Origin: Montanilutibacter psychrotolerans
GTDB lineage: Bacteria > Pseudomonadota > Gammaproteobacteria > Xanthomonadales > Xanthomonadaceae
NCBI RefSeq assembly: GCF_003719825.1
Contig: NZ_RIBS01000001.1
Coordinates: forward strand, 186,001 to 250,000
DNA length: 64,000 nucleotides
Reading direction: 5' to 3'
A model generated the notes under the pieces. It did not search any database, had not been told where the DNA came from, and saw nothing but the letters and a program-made list of their open reading frames with translations. This document shows positions 18,502 through 28,989 of the stretch, piece by piece (positions within the stretch are counted from its first letter, which is position 1; every line of letters begins with the position of its first letter). A program made the position numbers and the translations under genes.

Positions 18502-18533
18502 GGCGCGCGCTGGGCGATTGCCCGGCGCGCGCC
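18502..18533. terminator. 14-bp hairpin between receptor gene and sdaA
   Basis: Arms 18502-18515 and 18520-18533 pair over 14 bp (one G-U) around a GATT loop. The genes on both sides point at it. It lacks a T-tract on either side, so it is a strong structure but not a classical intrinsic terminator. Confidence 0.55.
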
Positions 18534-18542
18534 AGGCCCGGC

Positions 18543-19937
<1,395 letters not shown>

Positions 19938-20091
19938 CCGAGCGGAATCGGAATCGCGCGAAGCCCGCGCCAGTTGGCGGGGCGGGGACGGCTATTCTAC
20001 GCGCCGCAACCCTCGCCCCCGCCGATGTAGCGTTCGACGCAGTTCACCATGCGGTGGCGTATCCAGGAAACCTTGCCGAGACAGGCTATCG

Positions 20092-20328
20092 ATGCCGACG
20101 CTGACCCTGTTCCAACGTGACGATTGCCACCTGTGCGACCTCGCGCTCGAGGTGCTCGCGGCTGCGCGTGTCCCCGAGTTCGACAGTGTGTTCATCGACG
20201 ACGACGCGTCGCTGGAAGAACGCTATGGCACGCGCGTGCCGGTGCTGCGCGACGAGGACGGCGGGAGCGAACTCGACTGGCCGTTCGACGCGGCGCGTCT
20301 GGCGGGCTTTCTCGGCGCGGCCGGGTAA
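20092..20328 (+). CDS. Glutaredoxin-like thioredoxin-fold protein
   Basis: A 78-residue protein of the glutaredoxin 2-like group (DUF836). The thioredoxin-fold start TLTLFQRDDCHLCDLALEVL carries the CxxC pair (C12, C15), and the cis-proline loop TRVPVLRDED follows. It is short but complete for this group. It probably acts in cytosolic thiol exchange; no substrate is suggested by context. The divergent serine dehydratase gene and the convergent yceI gene do not indicate a shared pathway. Confidence 0.8.
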   Translation: MPTLTLFQRDDCHLCDLALEVLAAARVPEFDSVFIDDDASLEERYGTRVPVLRDEDGGSELDWPFDAARLAGFLGAAG

Positions 20329-20370
20329 GCGACCGCGTCGGAACCATCGAGTGACGTGACGGTCGCGCAG

Positions 20371-20393
20371 GGCAATGGCGATGCCGCATTGCC
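20371..20393. terminator. Weak hairpin between glutaredoxin-like gene and yceI gene
   Basis: GGCAATG and CATTGCC form a 7-bp stem with a 9-nt loop between two convergent genes. No U-tract follows, so the terminator role is tentative. Confidence 0.3.
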
Positions 20394-20435
20394 GCGCGCG
20401 ACGCGTTGCTCACTCCGCTTGGCGCATGCCTCGCC

Positions 20436-21011
20436 TCACGGCGCGGGCGTGAACACCACGCGAGTGCTGACGGCCACCTCGTTGGGGATCAGCGCCGTGT
20501 CGGCCCATTCGCCACCGCCGACGTTGAAGTCCAGGCGGCGCACGGTGGCCTTGCCGGTCAGCATCGGGCGGGGGCCATCGGTCCAGGTGAAGGTCAGCGT
20601 CACCGGCTTGTCGACACCGCGCAGGCTCATCGTGCCGTCGGCGGCGTACTGGTTGCCGCCGAGGCTGCGGAACCGGGTTGCCACGAAACGCGCCTGCGGA
20701 AAGCTGCGCGCGCTGAAGAACTCCGCGCCCAGCAGGGTCTCGTCGCGTTCGGCGTTGGCGGTGGTGGTGCCGGCCAGCGGGATCGTGACATCGAGCTTCG
20801 CGCCCGCAAGCTGCTTGGGGTCGAAGCTGAGCCGCGTGGTGAACGCCGGGAAGCGGCCGGTGAACACCTCGCCCTGGTAGTGCGTGGCAAAGGTCAGGCT
20901 GGAACCCGCGGCCTGCACGTAGTTGCCTGCCGCGGCCGGCATCGCGGCCAACGCGAGCGCGGAGGAAAGCACCACGGCGGAAAGCTTCAGGGCGGAACGC
21001 TCAAACGACAT
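20436..21011 (-). CDS. YceI-family periplasmic lipid-binding protein
   Basis: A 191-residue exported protein with a signal peptide cleaved near AAAG (residues 26-29), followed by a YceI lipocalin-like barrel. Typical motifs are YVQAAGSSLTFATHYQGE, FTTRLSFDPKQL, FFSARSFPQARF and the closing strands with EVAVSTRVVF. YceI proteins bind isoprenoid chains such as quinone precursors. The gene is the last of three: its start overlaps the end of the cytochrome b561 gene by 11 nt, and a second yceI gene heads the cluster. Joint function in quinone or redox handling at the periplasmic side is likely. Confidence 0.9.
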   Translation of the reverse strand: MSFERSALKLSAVVLSSALALAAMPAAAGNYVQAAGSSLTFATHYQGEVFTGRFPAFTTRLSFDPKQLAGAKLDVTIPLAGTTTANAERDETLLGAEFFSARSFPQARFVATRFRSLGGNQYAADGTMSLRGVDKPVTLTFTWTDGPRPMLTGKATVRRLDFNVGGGEWADTALIPNEVAVSTRVVFTPAP

Positions 21012-21588
21012 CGTGGATCTCCTGCGTGCGCGCATCGGCGCGGTTGCGGCGCGGCAACATCCGCACCAGGGTGGCATCGTTCTGGAACAGGTGGTGGTAG
21101 AACGCGGCGGCGGCGTGCGCGACCACCAGCGCCAACAGCAGCCAGAAGCCGTTCTCGTGCAGCATCTTGGCCAGTTCGCTCAAGCCTTCGTTTCGGGCCG
21201 CGATTGCCGGCAAGTTGAACAGGCCGAACCACTGCAGCGGATAGCCGGACGACGAATTGAACAGCCAGCCCGTCAGCGGCATGGCGAACATCAACACGTA
21301 CAGCGCGCCGTGGGTCAGCGAGGCGACGCGCTCCTGCCACCGCGGCGTGCCGGCGACCGGGCGCGGCGTGCCGGCGTAGAGCCGCCACGCCAGGCGGACC
21401 GCAACCAGCGCCAGCAGCGTCAGCCCAAGCGACTTGTGCAGGGCGTAGACGCGGATCTTCGACGGTCCGTTGTGGAGGTCGATCATCACCAGGCCGATGA
21501 TCGCGATCGTGGCGATCAGCAGCACCACCGTCCAGTGCAGCAGCTGGCTGACAGGGCCCCAGCGGTCGTCGGTGTTTCGCAGGTTCAT
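21001..21588 (-). CDS. Cytochrome b561-family membrane protein
   Basis: A 195-residue four-helix membrane protein of the bacterial cytochrome b561 type. Helix 1 holds SQLLHWTVVLLIA, helix 2 VYALHKSLGLTLLALVAVRL, helix 3 HGALYVLMFAMPLTGWLFNS and helix 4 FWLLLALVVAHAAAAFYHHL. The histidines in these helices are placed to ligate two b hemes. Family members move electrons between quinol and periplasmic acceptors; YodB/CybB-like proteins often sit beside yceI. It is enclosed by two yceI genes with 4- and 11-nt overlaps, a strong sign of a single transcript. Confidence 0.92.
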   Translation of the reverse strand: MNLRNTDDRWGPVSQLLHWTVVLLIATIAIIGLVMIDLHNGPSKIRVYALHKSLGLTLLALVAVRLAWRLYAGTPRPVAGTPRWQERVASLTHGALYVLMFAMPLTGWLFNSSSGYPLQWFGLFNLPAIAARNEGLSELAKMLHENGFWLLLALVVAHAAAAFYHHLFQNDATLVRMLPRRNRADARTQEIHDVV

Positions 21589-22298
21589 GGCGTGGGTTCC
21601 GGTACGGGTTCGGGTTCGCGAGTGGGCTGGGAAGAAGAGGCGGGCAGGGTGGGATCGGGTTCGGGCGCGGGCGCGTCGTCGAGCGGGTCGTCGTCATCGG
21701 CGCTGCGAACGCGGACGGCCTCGGCCTCGATGCGCAACTGCACTTCGTCGCCGATCACCGACTTCCAGGCGTCGATGCCGAATTCGGCACGACTCAGCGT
21801 GGCGGTGGCGGTGAAGCCGGCGGTTCGACGGAACGGCGGCAGCGGGTGGCGCTTGAGTGCGTTCAGCGTGACGTCCATGCACAGCGGCCGGGTCACCCCG
21901 TGGAGGCTGAGTTCACCGCACGCGCGCGCGTGGTCGGCGTCGACCGCTTCGACCTTCGTCGAAACGAAGCGCGCGACCGGGTGGCGCTCGCCATCGAGCA
22001 GATTGCCGGCCAGCACCGCGGTGTTCCAACCGGCATCGCCCAGGTCGAGTCGGGTCAACGGGACGGTGACCTCCAGCCGGGCGCCCTGCCAGTGGTCGCG
22101 ATCGAAATGCAGCGTGCCGGTGCTGCCGGAAATCGTCCCGAGCGCGTTGGAGAAGCCCGCGTGGCTTACCGTGAACAGCACGCGCGTGTGCACGGGGTCG
22201 AGCGACCAGGCATCGCCGGCCAGCGCCGAAGGCGTCGCGACCAGCAGCGCCAGCAGCGCGGCTGACACGCGGACGGCGCGGGTAAGGGCTTGGCGCAT
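21585..22298 (-). CDS. YceI-family protein with acidic, proline-rich C-terminal tail
   Basis: A 237-residue exported protein. A signal peptide (residues 1-27) precedes a complete YceI domain (WSLDPVHTRVLFTVSHAGFS, TLHFDRDHWQGARLEV, LSRAEFGIDAWKSVIGDEVQLRIEAEAV). About 40 extra residues follow, rich in Asp, Pro and Glu (DDDDPLDDAPAPEPDP and a PEP-rich end), which the partner YceI at 20436-21011 lacks. The tail looks disordered and may be a spacer or docking segment. The gene is first in the yceI-b561-yceI operon and overlaps the b561 gene by 4 nt. It is divergent from the hybrid kinase gene across a 282-nt gap in which I found no clear promoter or repeat. Confidence 0.88.
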   Translation of the reverse strand: MRQALTRAVRVSAALLALLVATPSALAGDAWSLDPVHTRVLFTVSHAGFSNALGTISGSTGTLHFDRDHWQGARLEVTVPLTRLDLGDAGWNTAVLAGNLLDGERHPVARFVSTKVEAVDADHARACGELSLHGVTRPLCMDVTLNALKRHPLPPFRRTAGFTATATLSRAEFGIDAWKSVIGDEVQLRIEAEAVRVRSADDDDPLDDAPAPEPDPTLPASSSQPTREPEPVPEPTP

Positions 22299-22580
22299 GC
22301 GGCTCCTCGGTGCGGTGGCGGGCGGGCAACGCCGCCGGTGGGGCGGCTCCCGAACCGGGCGAGCGTCAGGGCCGGCCAGGGTGCGGCTTGGCAGAATACT
22401 AGGTGCGGTCGCGTGAACCGACCCGCGCGCGGTGCAACGATGCGTTGCAGACCGGCAGATCCTCCAGCAGCTTGGGCTTGCCAGCGCAATGGTGGTTGGC
22501 TGAGGCTAGCGGTCGGGAAAGCGCGCGGCAGGATGCCCGCGGACAGCCCGTCGTGGGATGGGACTTGGGAGGGACACCAG

Positions 22581-25500
22581 ATGCGGGCAGGTCGCGAGTA
22601 CGCGGGATCCAAGCGGCCCTGGCGCCGGTTGGCGGCGCTGGCGTGCATCGCCGGCATGCTGGTCATCGGGGCGGGCACCGCGCGGCAGGTCGCCACGTCG
22701 GCCGCCGACTTCTCCATCGCGCCAGCCTTACCCCGGACGGGCGCGGCCGCGCAGCCGGCTGCGTCCACCCGCCATGCACCCGCGCCGCCGGCGCCTGCGC
22801 ACCGCGCGGGGATACCCGAGTCGCCGCGGGTGCGTGCGGTCGGAGTGGCCGAAGGCCTGCCGTCGAGCACCGTGACCGGCATGGCGTTCGACCATTCCGG
22901 CTACCTGTGGGTCGCCACGGTCGACGGTCTGGCCCGGTACGACGGCATATCGGTACGCGTGTGGCGGCACGTGCCCGGCGATGCGGCATCGCTGCCGGGC
23001 AACTATGTCGAGGACGTCCACGTGGACGCCCAGGATCGCGTCTGGGCATCGGTGGAAGGACGCGGCCTCAGCGTTCTCGATCCGCAACGCCGCGGCTTCC
23101 GTCACTACAGCAAGGCGACCGTCGCGCAGATCGGCAGCGACGACGTGTGGGCGATCACCAGCCGTGGCGACGAGATCTGGTTCGGCACCTTCGGCGGCGG
23201 CCTGTACCGGATTGCCGGCGACGGCCGCGTGAGCCGCTTCATGCCCGATCCGCGCGACCCGCACAGCCTGCCGTCCGACACCGTGCTGTCGCTGGCATTC
23301 GACCCGACCGGCGATCTGTGGATCGGCACCCGGGCGGGACTGGCGCGCTGGAACGGTCGGACGTTCGACCGGCTCGAACTGCCCGGCGAATCATCGGCGC
23401 CGATGGTCTATTCGGTGACCCCCCAGGGGTCCGCGTTGTGGGTGGGAGCGCGCACCGGCGTGTTTCGTCGCGAGGACGATGGACGCTGGACCAACCCGCC
23501 GTGGTCGGCGATGTTCGAGGCGCCCAACGCGGTGTTCGATGTTGCGCCCGACGGCGCTGGCCAGTACTGGCTGGGCAGCCAGCGCAACCTCTGGCACGTG
23601 GTGCCGGGCGAGTCGCCGCTGCCGGTGACCAGCGGGCGCCAGGGACCGGCGCGCGCGGTGACCCAGGTGCTGCGCCAGAAGGACGGTGCACTGTGGTTTC
23701 CGCTGGCCGGTCGCGGGTTGGGCTACCTGCGTGCGGACTGGCGCCGGGTGGCGCAGTTTTCACGCGCACAGGGCGAGCTGATCGGCGAGCTGTATCGCGC
23801 GGTGACGCCGTCCCTCCACGGCGGCTGGTGGGTGGTCGGCGCGCGCGGCGAAGTCGAACGGATCGATCGCGACGGCCGCGTGCTGGCCATCAATGAGGTT
23901 CTGCGGGAGCAGTTGAGCGAGTACAAACCGCTGTCCGCGGTCGAGGATCGCCAGGGCCGCCTGTGGTTGGGCGGCAGCAACTTGCTGCGACGCATCGACG
24001 GCAACCAGCTGCGCACCTGGAACGGGGACAGCGGGGCCGACGCGCCGCCCGACGGTGCGATCGTCCTGTTCGCGATCGCGCCCGACGGCAGCCTATGGTT
24101 GTCCAGCGCGGGCGCCGGATTGCAACGTCGCGACCCCGACAGCGGCCGCGTGCTGAAGGTCATCCAGTCCGGGCCCGAGCAGGGGCTCGGCGTCGGCGAT
24201 CTGGAAGCGATGCGCTTCGACCGCGACGGCCGGCTGTGGATTGCCGGCGACAACGGGCTGGCGGTGTGGAACCCCTCGGCCGACCGCTTCGAGCAAGCGG
24301 TCGGCATCACGGGCGACCGCGTGTTCGGCTTCGATTTCGACGGGGCCGACGGGCTGTGGCTGCAGCGCCTGTCGGGGCTCGAACGCTATCGCCGCGACGG
24401 TGCCCGGTGGCGGCGCACCGCGCGCGCGTCGATCGAGGAGGGCATCCCCGCGGTCGAAGGGTCGGGGCTGCACGTCGATCGCCACGGGCGCGTCTGGCTG
24501 GCCACCCTGCGCGGTCTGTTCCGCTGGGACCCGCAGCAACGCCGGCTGCGTCGCTTCGGGCTGGCCGATGGGTTCAGCAGCCAGGAGTTCGTCGACCACT
24601 CGACCACGCTCGATGGCCACGGGGTGCTCGGCGCCGGACTGGAGGACGGTGGCGTGGTGCTGGTGGACACGCTGGCGCCGGATCTGCCGGCGCAGACACC
24701 CAAGCTGCAGGTGGAGCCGGTGGAAGTGCGTCGACACGGACGCTGGCTGGAGCTTCCCGGACGTGCCGATGCGCAGGCCGCCGATGCGTGGCCGACGCTG
24801 GCGCCGAACGATCGCGAGCTGCGTCTGCAGCTGCGCCTGCTGGCGTTCGAGGACCCGGGCAGCAACCTCTACTTCAGCCGGCTGGAAGGCTATGACGCGG
24901 ACTGGGTGGCGCACGGTGGCAATGGCGATCGCGTGTTCGCCGGCCTGCCTGCGGGCAACTACGTGCTGCGCGCGCGCGCGGTCGACGCCGCACGCAATCC
25001 GGCGATCGAACGGGTCCTGCGTTTCCGTGTGCAACCGCCGTGGTGGCGTACGCGATGGGCCTATGCCGGCGCCATCGCGCTGGTGCTGCTGGTGGCCTGG
25101 TGGATCGCCAGCGCGTGGCGTGCGCGTCTACGGCGGCGAAACGCGCAATTGCGCGCCGAACACGAGCGCGAAGTGGCCGAGCACGCGTCGCAGGCCAAGA
25201 CCCAGTTCCTGGCCACGCTGGGCCACGAGGTACGCACGCCGATGACCGGCGTGCTGGGCATGAGCGAACTGCTGCTCGCCACGCCGCTGGACCAGCGGCA
25301 GCGCGGCTATGCCGAGGCGATCCACGGCGCCGGTGGGCACCTGCTGCGGCTGGTCAACGACGCACTCGACCTGGCGCGCGTGGAGGCCGGCAAGCTGGCG
25401 CTGGGCGACGAACCGTTCGACCTGCGACGGCTGGTCGACGAGGTCGCCGCGCTGATGGCGCCGCTGGCGCGCCGGCGTGGGCTGACGTTTGACTTGCACG

Positions 25501-26354
25501 TTTCCGACGACGCGCCGCACTGGGTGCGCGGCGACAGCGTCCGCGTGCGCCAGGTGCTGCTGAACCTGATCGGAAACGGGGTCAAGTTCACCGCGCAGGG
25601 CCGTGTGTGGTTGGGCGTGCAAGGCCTGGAGCCGACGGGCGCACGCTTCGAGATCGGTGATACCGGCCCCGGCCTCAACACCGAGCAGCAGGCACGTCTG
25701 TTCCGGCGCTTCGAGCAGGCCGAAGGTGCGCGCACCAGCGCGCGCTACGGCGGCAGCGGTCTTGGCCTGGCGATCAGCCAGGAGCTGGCGGCCGCGATGG
25801 CCGGCACGATCGCCGTCGACAGCACGCCGGGCCAGGGCACACGCTTCATCGTGGCGCTGCCGCTGGCGCCGGCCGAACCCGCGGTCGATGCCGACGCGGC
25901 GGCGTGGCCGGCATCGACGCTCCATGCCCATGAGGAGACCGGTGGGCTCGATCTGTTGCTGGTCGAGGACGACGCCACCGTGGCCGAAGTCGTGATCGGC
26001 CTGCTGCAATCGCTGGGCCATCGCGTCAGCCATGCGGCGCACGGTCTGGCAGCGCTGTCGGAGGTCGCCTCGGGGCGCCATGACATCGCGCTGCTGGACC
26101 TCGACCTGCCGGGTATCGACGGCTTCGCGCTGGCCCGGCAGTTGCGGAGCCTCGGGTTCACCGCGCCGCTGGTGGCGATCACCGCGCGTGCCGACGCAGA
26201 GGCCGAGCCACTGGCGATGGCCGCCGGGTTCAACCACTTCGTGCGCAAGCCGGTCACGGCGGCAATGCTGGCCAGGGCGATCGCGACGGTTCGTGCGCAC
26301 GATGCCCGCGCGCTGCCGTCCGTCGACCCCGATGTGGCCAAAGACGCGTTATAG
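22581..26354 (+). CDS. Hybrid sensor histidine kinase with seven-bladed-propeller sensor
   Basis: A 1257-residue protein. An N-terminal signal/anchor (about residues 14-33) is followed by a long periplasmic region of two-component-propeller repeats (PSSTVTGMAFDHSGYLWVAT, LWIGTRAGLARWNG, RLWLGGSNLLRRIDG). A Y_Y_Y-type domain and one transmembrane helix (about 830-850) come next. The histidine kinase core has H882 in LATLGHEVRTPMTGVLG and ATP-lid motifs NLIGNGVKFT and YGGSGLGLAI. The C-terminal receiver has phospho-acceptor D1173 in LLDLDLPGIDG. No DNA-binding or phosphotransfer domain is attached. The start at 22581 has a GGGAGGG ribosome-binding site 8 nt upstream; in-frame upstream sequence lacks features. 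Confidence 0.93.
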   Translation: MRAGREYAGSKRPWRRLAALACIAGMLVIGAGTARQVATSAADFSIAPALPRTGAAAQPAASTRHAPAPPAPAHRAGIPESPRVRAVGVAEGLPSSTVTGMAFDHSGYLWVATVDGLARYDGISVRVWRHVPGDAASLPGNYVEDVHVDAQDRVWASVEGRGLSVLDPQRRGFRHYSKATVAQIGSDDVWAITSRGDEIWFGTFGGGLYRIAGDGRVSRFMPDPRDPHSLPSDTVLSLAFDPTGDLWIGTRAGLARWNGRTFDRLELPGESSAPMVYSVTPQGSALWVGARTGVFRREDDGRWTNPPWSAMFEAPNAVFDVAPDGAGQYWLGSQRNLWHVVPGESPLPVTSGRQGPARAVTQVLRQKDGALWFPLAGRGLGYLRADWRRVAQFSRAQGELIGELYRAVTPSLHGGWWVVGARGEVERIDRDGRVLAINEVLREQLSEYKPLSAVEDRQGRLWLGGSNLLRRIDGNQLRTWNGDSGADAPPDGAIVLFAIAPDGSLWLSSAGAGLQRRDPDSGRVLKVIQSGPEQGLGVGDLEAMRFDRDGRLWIAGDNGLAVWNPSADRFEQAVGITGDRVFGFDFDGADGLWLQRLSGLERYRRDGARWRRTARASIEEGIPAVEGSGLHVDRHGRVWLATLRGLFRWDPQQRRLRRFGLADGFSSQEFVDHSTTLDGHGVLGAGLEDGGVVLVDTLAPDLPAQTPKLQVEPVEVRRHGRWLELPGRADAQAADAWPTLAPNDRELRLQLRLLAFEDPGSNLYFSRLEGYDADWVAHGGNGDRVFAGLPAGNYVLRARAVDAARNPAIERVLRFRVQPPWWRTRWAYAGAIALVLLVAWWIASAWRARLRRRNAQLRAEHEREVAEHASQAKTQFLATLGHEVRTPMTGVLGMSELLLATPLDQRQRGYAEAIHGAGGHLLRLVNDALDLARVEAGKLALGDEPFDLRRLVDEVAALMAPLARRRGLTFDLHVSDDAPHWVRGDSVRVRQVLLNLIGNGVKFTAQGRVWLGVQGLEPTGARFEIGDTGPGLNTEQQARLFRRFEQAEGARTSARYGGSGLGLAISQELAAAMAGTIAVDSTPGQGTRFIVALPLAPAEPAVDADAAAWPASTLHAHEETGGLDLLLVEDDATVAEVVIGLLQSLGHRVSHAAHGLAALSEVASGRHDIALLDLDLPGIDGFALARQLRSLGFTAPLVAITARADAEAEPLAMAAGFNHFVRKPVTAAMLARAIATVRAHDARALPSVDPDVAKDAL

Positions 26355-26432
26355 ACCTGCATTGCGTCATGTTGGGGCCGGTCGGCGCGACGGCTCCGCC
26401 GCCAGGTCAGTTCGCCCTTCAGGAGTCCGCGA

Positions 26433-27467
26433 ATGAAGTACCGCTCCCCGCATGCCATGGCGCTTTGCCTGGCCTTCGCCCCGATGCTGGCTGCGGGAGC
26501 ACCCGTCGGCGCATCGGCGCTGGCATCGGATGCCCCGTCCTCCGCGGCCGCATCGACCACCGCTGCCCCTGCGGGCGAGACCGTCGCGAAGATGCCCTTC
26601 CTGGGCGGATTCCTGCGCGAAAGCCGGATCGTGTACCCGCTGGAAATCGACGGCTGGACCGCCATTGGCGAGCACCTCTACGACGACCAGCAATACGGCG
26701 TGTCGGTGCGCTATGCCGACGGCAAACGCGAGGACCGCTGGATCGACGTGTTCTTCTATCCCGCCGGCGTGCTCGATGAGGAGGACTTTGGCGAGGCCGC
26801 GCGCAACGAAGTCGAGATTCTGCGTCTGAGCGCGCGCCCCGGCGGCTACGACAGCGTGGAACTGGGCGAACTGCAACGCCTGGCGTTGCCGGTGCGTGAA
26901 CGAAACCGAAGCAGCGAAGCCAAGCCCGGCGACGTCTACTACAGCCTCGACATGGAGCACCGCCGTGAAGGCCGGACGATGAGTTCGGCGATGGTGCTGT
27001 TGCTGGATCGCCTGTATTTCGTCAAGGGACGCTTCAGCGTCGATGTCGGCAAGGGTTCGCGTCGCCACGCGCGCGAAAGGCTGGAACGTTTCATGGTCGA
27101 ACTGCGGGCGGCCACCTCGATCGCCAGCACGGGCGATTGCTGGATGCCGCTGCCGATCGAGCAGTTGCCCCCCGACGCGCCCGCGCCAGCCGACGCGGCG
27201 ATGGCCAGCGAGTCCGGTGGCGTGCGCAGCTACCTGGTGCGCGATCGCGTGGTGTCCACGGTGGTGGACGATCCGCAGGCCGAGCTGCTGATGATGGCGG
27301 GAATGACGATGCGCAATCGCATCTTCCCGGGGTGCGAGCCTGCCGAAGGGCTCAATCCGCTGGTTCCGGAGGGCAAGCGCGAGATCCGCCTCGAGTACCG
27401 GGCGCTGGAGGCCGTCGAGCCCGGATCGGTCCGTCCGCTTCGCACGCGCAAGGCAGGGCTGGGCTAG
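26433..27467 (+). CDS. Secreted protein of unknown function
   Basis: A 344-residue protein that I cannot assign. It has a signal peptide (residues 1-31) and an Ala/Ser/Thr-rich linker, then a mixed alpha/beta body with GGFLRESRIVYPLEIDGW, QYGVSVRYADGKREDRWIDV and a C-terminal part containing GDCWMPLPIEQLPPD. The start is supported by AGGAG 10 nt upstream. It follows the hybrid kinase by 78 nt on the same strand and could be in its transcript. One Cys in the middle (GDC) and one near the end (PGCEP) may form a disulfide. It is convergent with hemE. Confidence 0.72.
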   Translation: MKYRSPHAMALCLAFAPMLAAGAPVGASALASDAPSSAAASTTAAPAGETVAKMPFLGGFLRESRIVYPLEIDGWTAIGEHLYDDQQYGVSVRYADGKREDRWIDVFFYPAGVLDEEDFGEAARNEVEILRLSARPGGYDSVELGELQRLALPVRERNRSSEAKPGDVYYSLDMEHRREGRTMSSAMVLLLDRLYFVKGRFSVDVGKGSRRHARERLERFMVELRAATSIASTGDCWMPLPIEQLPPDAPAPADAAMASESGGVRSYLVRDRVVSTVVDDPQAELLMMAGMTMRNRIFPGCEPAEGLNPLVPEGKREIRLEYRALEAVEPGSVRPLRTRKAGLG

Positions 27468-27505
27468 CTCGCGTCTGGGCAAGCCCGCATTTGGGCAAGC
27501 GTCGA

Positions 27506-27522
27506 CCGGTCGAGTCGACCGG
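27506..27522. terminator. Hairpin downstream of the secreted-protein gene
   Basis: CCGGTCG and CGACCGG form a 7-bp stem with an AGT loop 38 nt after the stop codon. No U-tract follows. The 233-nt gap to hemE also holds a 17-bp tandem repeat. Confidence 0.35.
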
Positions 27523-27638
27523 GTGCGGGTCGGTGTCACGCGTCGGCCCGGCCGGCCTGAAGCGCCCGCCGTGTGCTGACGCCGAAGGTTGCCCCTGGAT
27601 GCGAACGACGCATCGCGCCAGCGCGTCGCGCCAGATCT

Positions 27639-27685
27639 CCGCGTGGGAGATGCCCCCGCGTGGGAGATTCCTCCACGCGGGAGAT
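27639..27685. repeat. Three tandem copies of a 17-bp unit
   Basis: CCGCGTGGGAGAT occurs at 27639-27651 and 27656-27668, and CCACGCGGGAGAT at 27673-27685, each 17 nt apart. Each unit can also fold because ATCTCC and GGAGAT are complementary. It lies between convergent genes just past the hemE stop. Confidence 0.75.
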
Positions 27686-27700
27686 CCGGCCGTGCCGCGA

Positions 27701-28786
27701 TCAGATCTGCCGTTGCGCGCTGAGTTCGTGCACCGCGTTGACCAGCACCGCCACGTGCTCGGGCTGCATGTCCGGCGACAGGCCATGGCCGAGGTTGAAC
27801 ACGTGGCCTTCGCGCGAGCCGCCGTTGCCGATCGCATAGCTGTCGAGCGCGTGGCCGACGGCGTGGCGGATGGCGTCGGGCTGGGCGTACAGCGCCACCG
27901 GGTCGAGGTTGCCCTGGATGGCCACGTTGCCGCGCGTGCGGCGTGCCGCTTCGCCCAGTTCGACCGTCCAGTCCACGCCCACCGCTTCGGCGCCGCAGAC
28001 AGCCAGGTCTTCGAGGTAGCCCGCATTGCCCTTGCCGAACAGGATCAGCGGCGTGTTGTCCGCGCCGTCGCCACGCGGCAGCTCCGCGGCGATGCGCTGC
28101 AGGTAACGCAGCGAGAACTCGCGGTACATCGCCGGCGACAGCACGCCGCCCCAGGTATCGAACACCTGCAGCGCCTGCGCGCCGGCGGCGCGTTGCGCCG
28201 AGAGGTAGGCGATCACCGCGTCGGTGGTGACCTCGAGCAACCTGTGCATCGCCGCCGGGTCGTTCATCGCCAGCGACTTCACCTTGGCGTAGTTGCTGCT
28301 GCCGCCGCCTTCCACCATGTAGCAGGCCAGCGTCCACGGGCTGCCGGAGAAACCGATCAGCGGCACCGATCCGTCGAGCTCGCGGCGGATCGTGCGCACG
28401 GCGTCCATCACATAGCGCAGCTCACCTTCCATGTCGGGCACCGCGAGGCGGTCGATGTCGGCCGCGCTGCTGATCGGACGCTCGAACTTCGGGCCCTCGC
28501 CATCGACGAAGTACAGGCCGAGGCCCATGGCGTCGGGCACGGTGAGGATGTCCGAGAAGAGGATCGCGGCGTCGAGCGGGAAACGGCGCAGCGGCTGCAG
28601 GGTGACTTCACAGGCCAGCTCGGGGTTCTTGGCCAGGTTGAGGAAGCTGCCAGCCTGCGCGCGCGTTGCGCGGTACTCGGGCAGGTAGCGGCCGGCCTGG
28701 CGCATCAGCCACACCGGCGTGCGGTCGACGGGCTCGCGGCGCAGGGCGCGCAGGAAACGATCGTTGCGTGGGGGTTCGGTCGACAT
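27701..28786 (-). CDS. hemE: Uroporphyrinogen decarboxylase
   Basis: A 361-residue cytosolic enzyme that decarboxylates uroporphyrinogen III to coproporphyrinogen III in heme synthesis. The N-terminal signature [16 protein letters not shown] and the second signature [17 protein letters not shown] are intact, as are [14 protein letters not shown] and the C-terminal [12 protein letters not shown] with its conserved histidine. Length and start match the family. It is single-gene on the minus strand, with about 200 nt to the WGR-domain gene upstream, in which AGTGATCAG occurs twice but no clear promoter was seen. Confidence 0.98.
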   Translation of the reverse strand: MSTEPPRNDRFLRALRREPVDRTPVWLMRQAGRYLPEYRATRAQAGSFLNLAKNPELACEVTLQPLRRFPLDAAILFSDILTVPDAMGLGLYFVDGEGPKFERPISSAADIDRLAVPDMEGELRYVMDAVRTIRRELDGSVPLIGFSGSPWTLACYMVEGGGSSNYAKVKSLAMNDPAAMHRLLEVTTDAVIAYLSAQRAAGAQALQVFDTWGGVLSPAMYREFSLRYLQRIAAELPRGDGADNTPLILFGKGNAGYLEDLAVCGAEAVGVDWTVELGEAARRTRGNVAIQGNLDPVALYAQPDAIRHAVGHALDSYAIGNGGSREGHVFNLGHGLSPDMQPEHVAVLVNAVHELSAQRQI

Positions 28787-28989
28787 GGGGGATCCGTAAG
28801 CGAGGGGCGATTGCAGCGCCAGGGAGTGGGAAGCGGGCGAGGTAATCAGGACGTAGTGATCAGGGGCAGTGATCAGAGAGAAGACGTCAGACCGAAGTGA
28901 TCGACGGCGTTGGCCGGGTGCCGCGTGCGGTGACGCGTCGCGTGCGAGGCGACGGGAGTCCGTCGATGCGCGGGCAGTGCGTCACCGGG

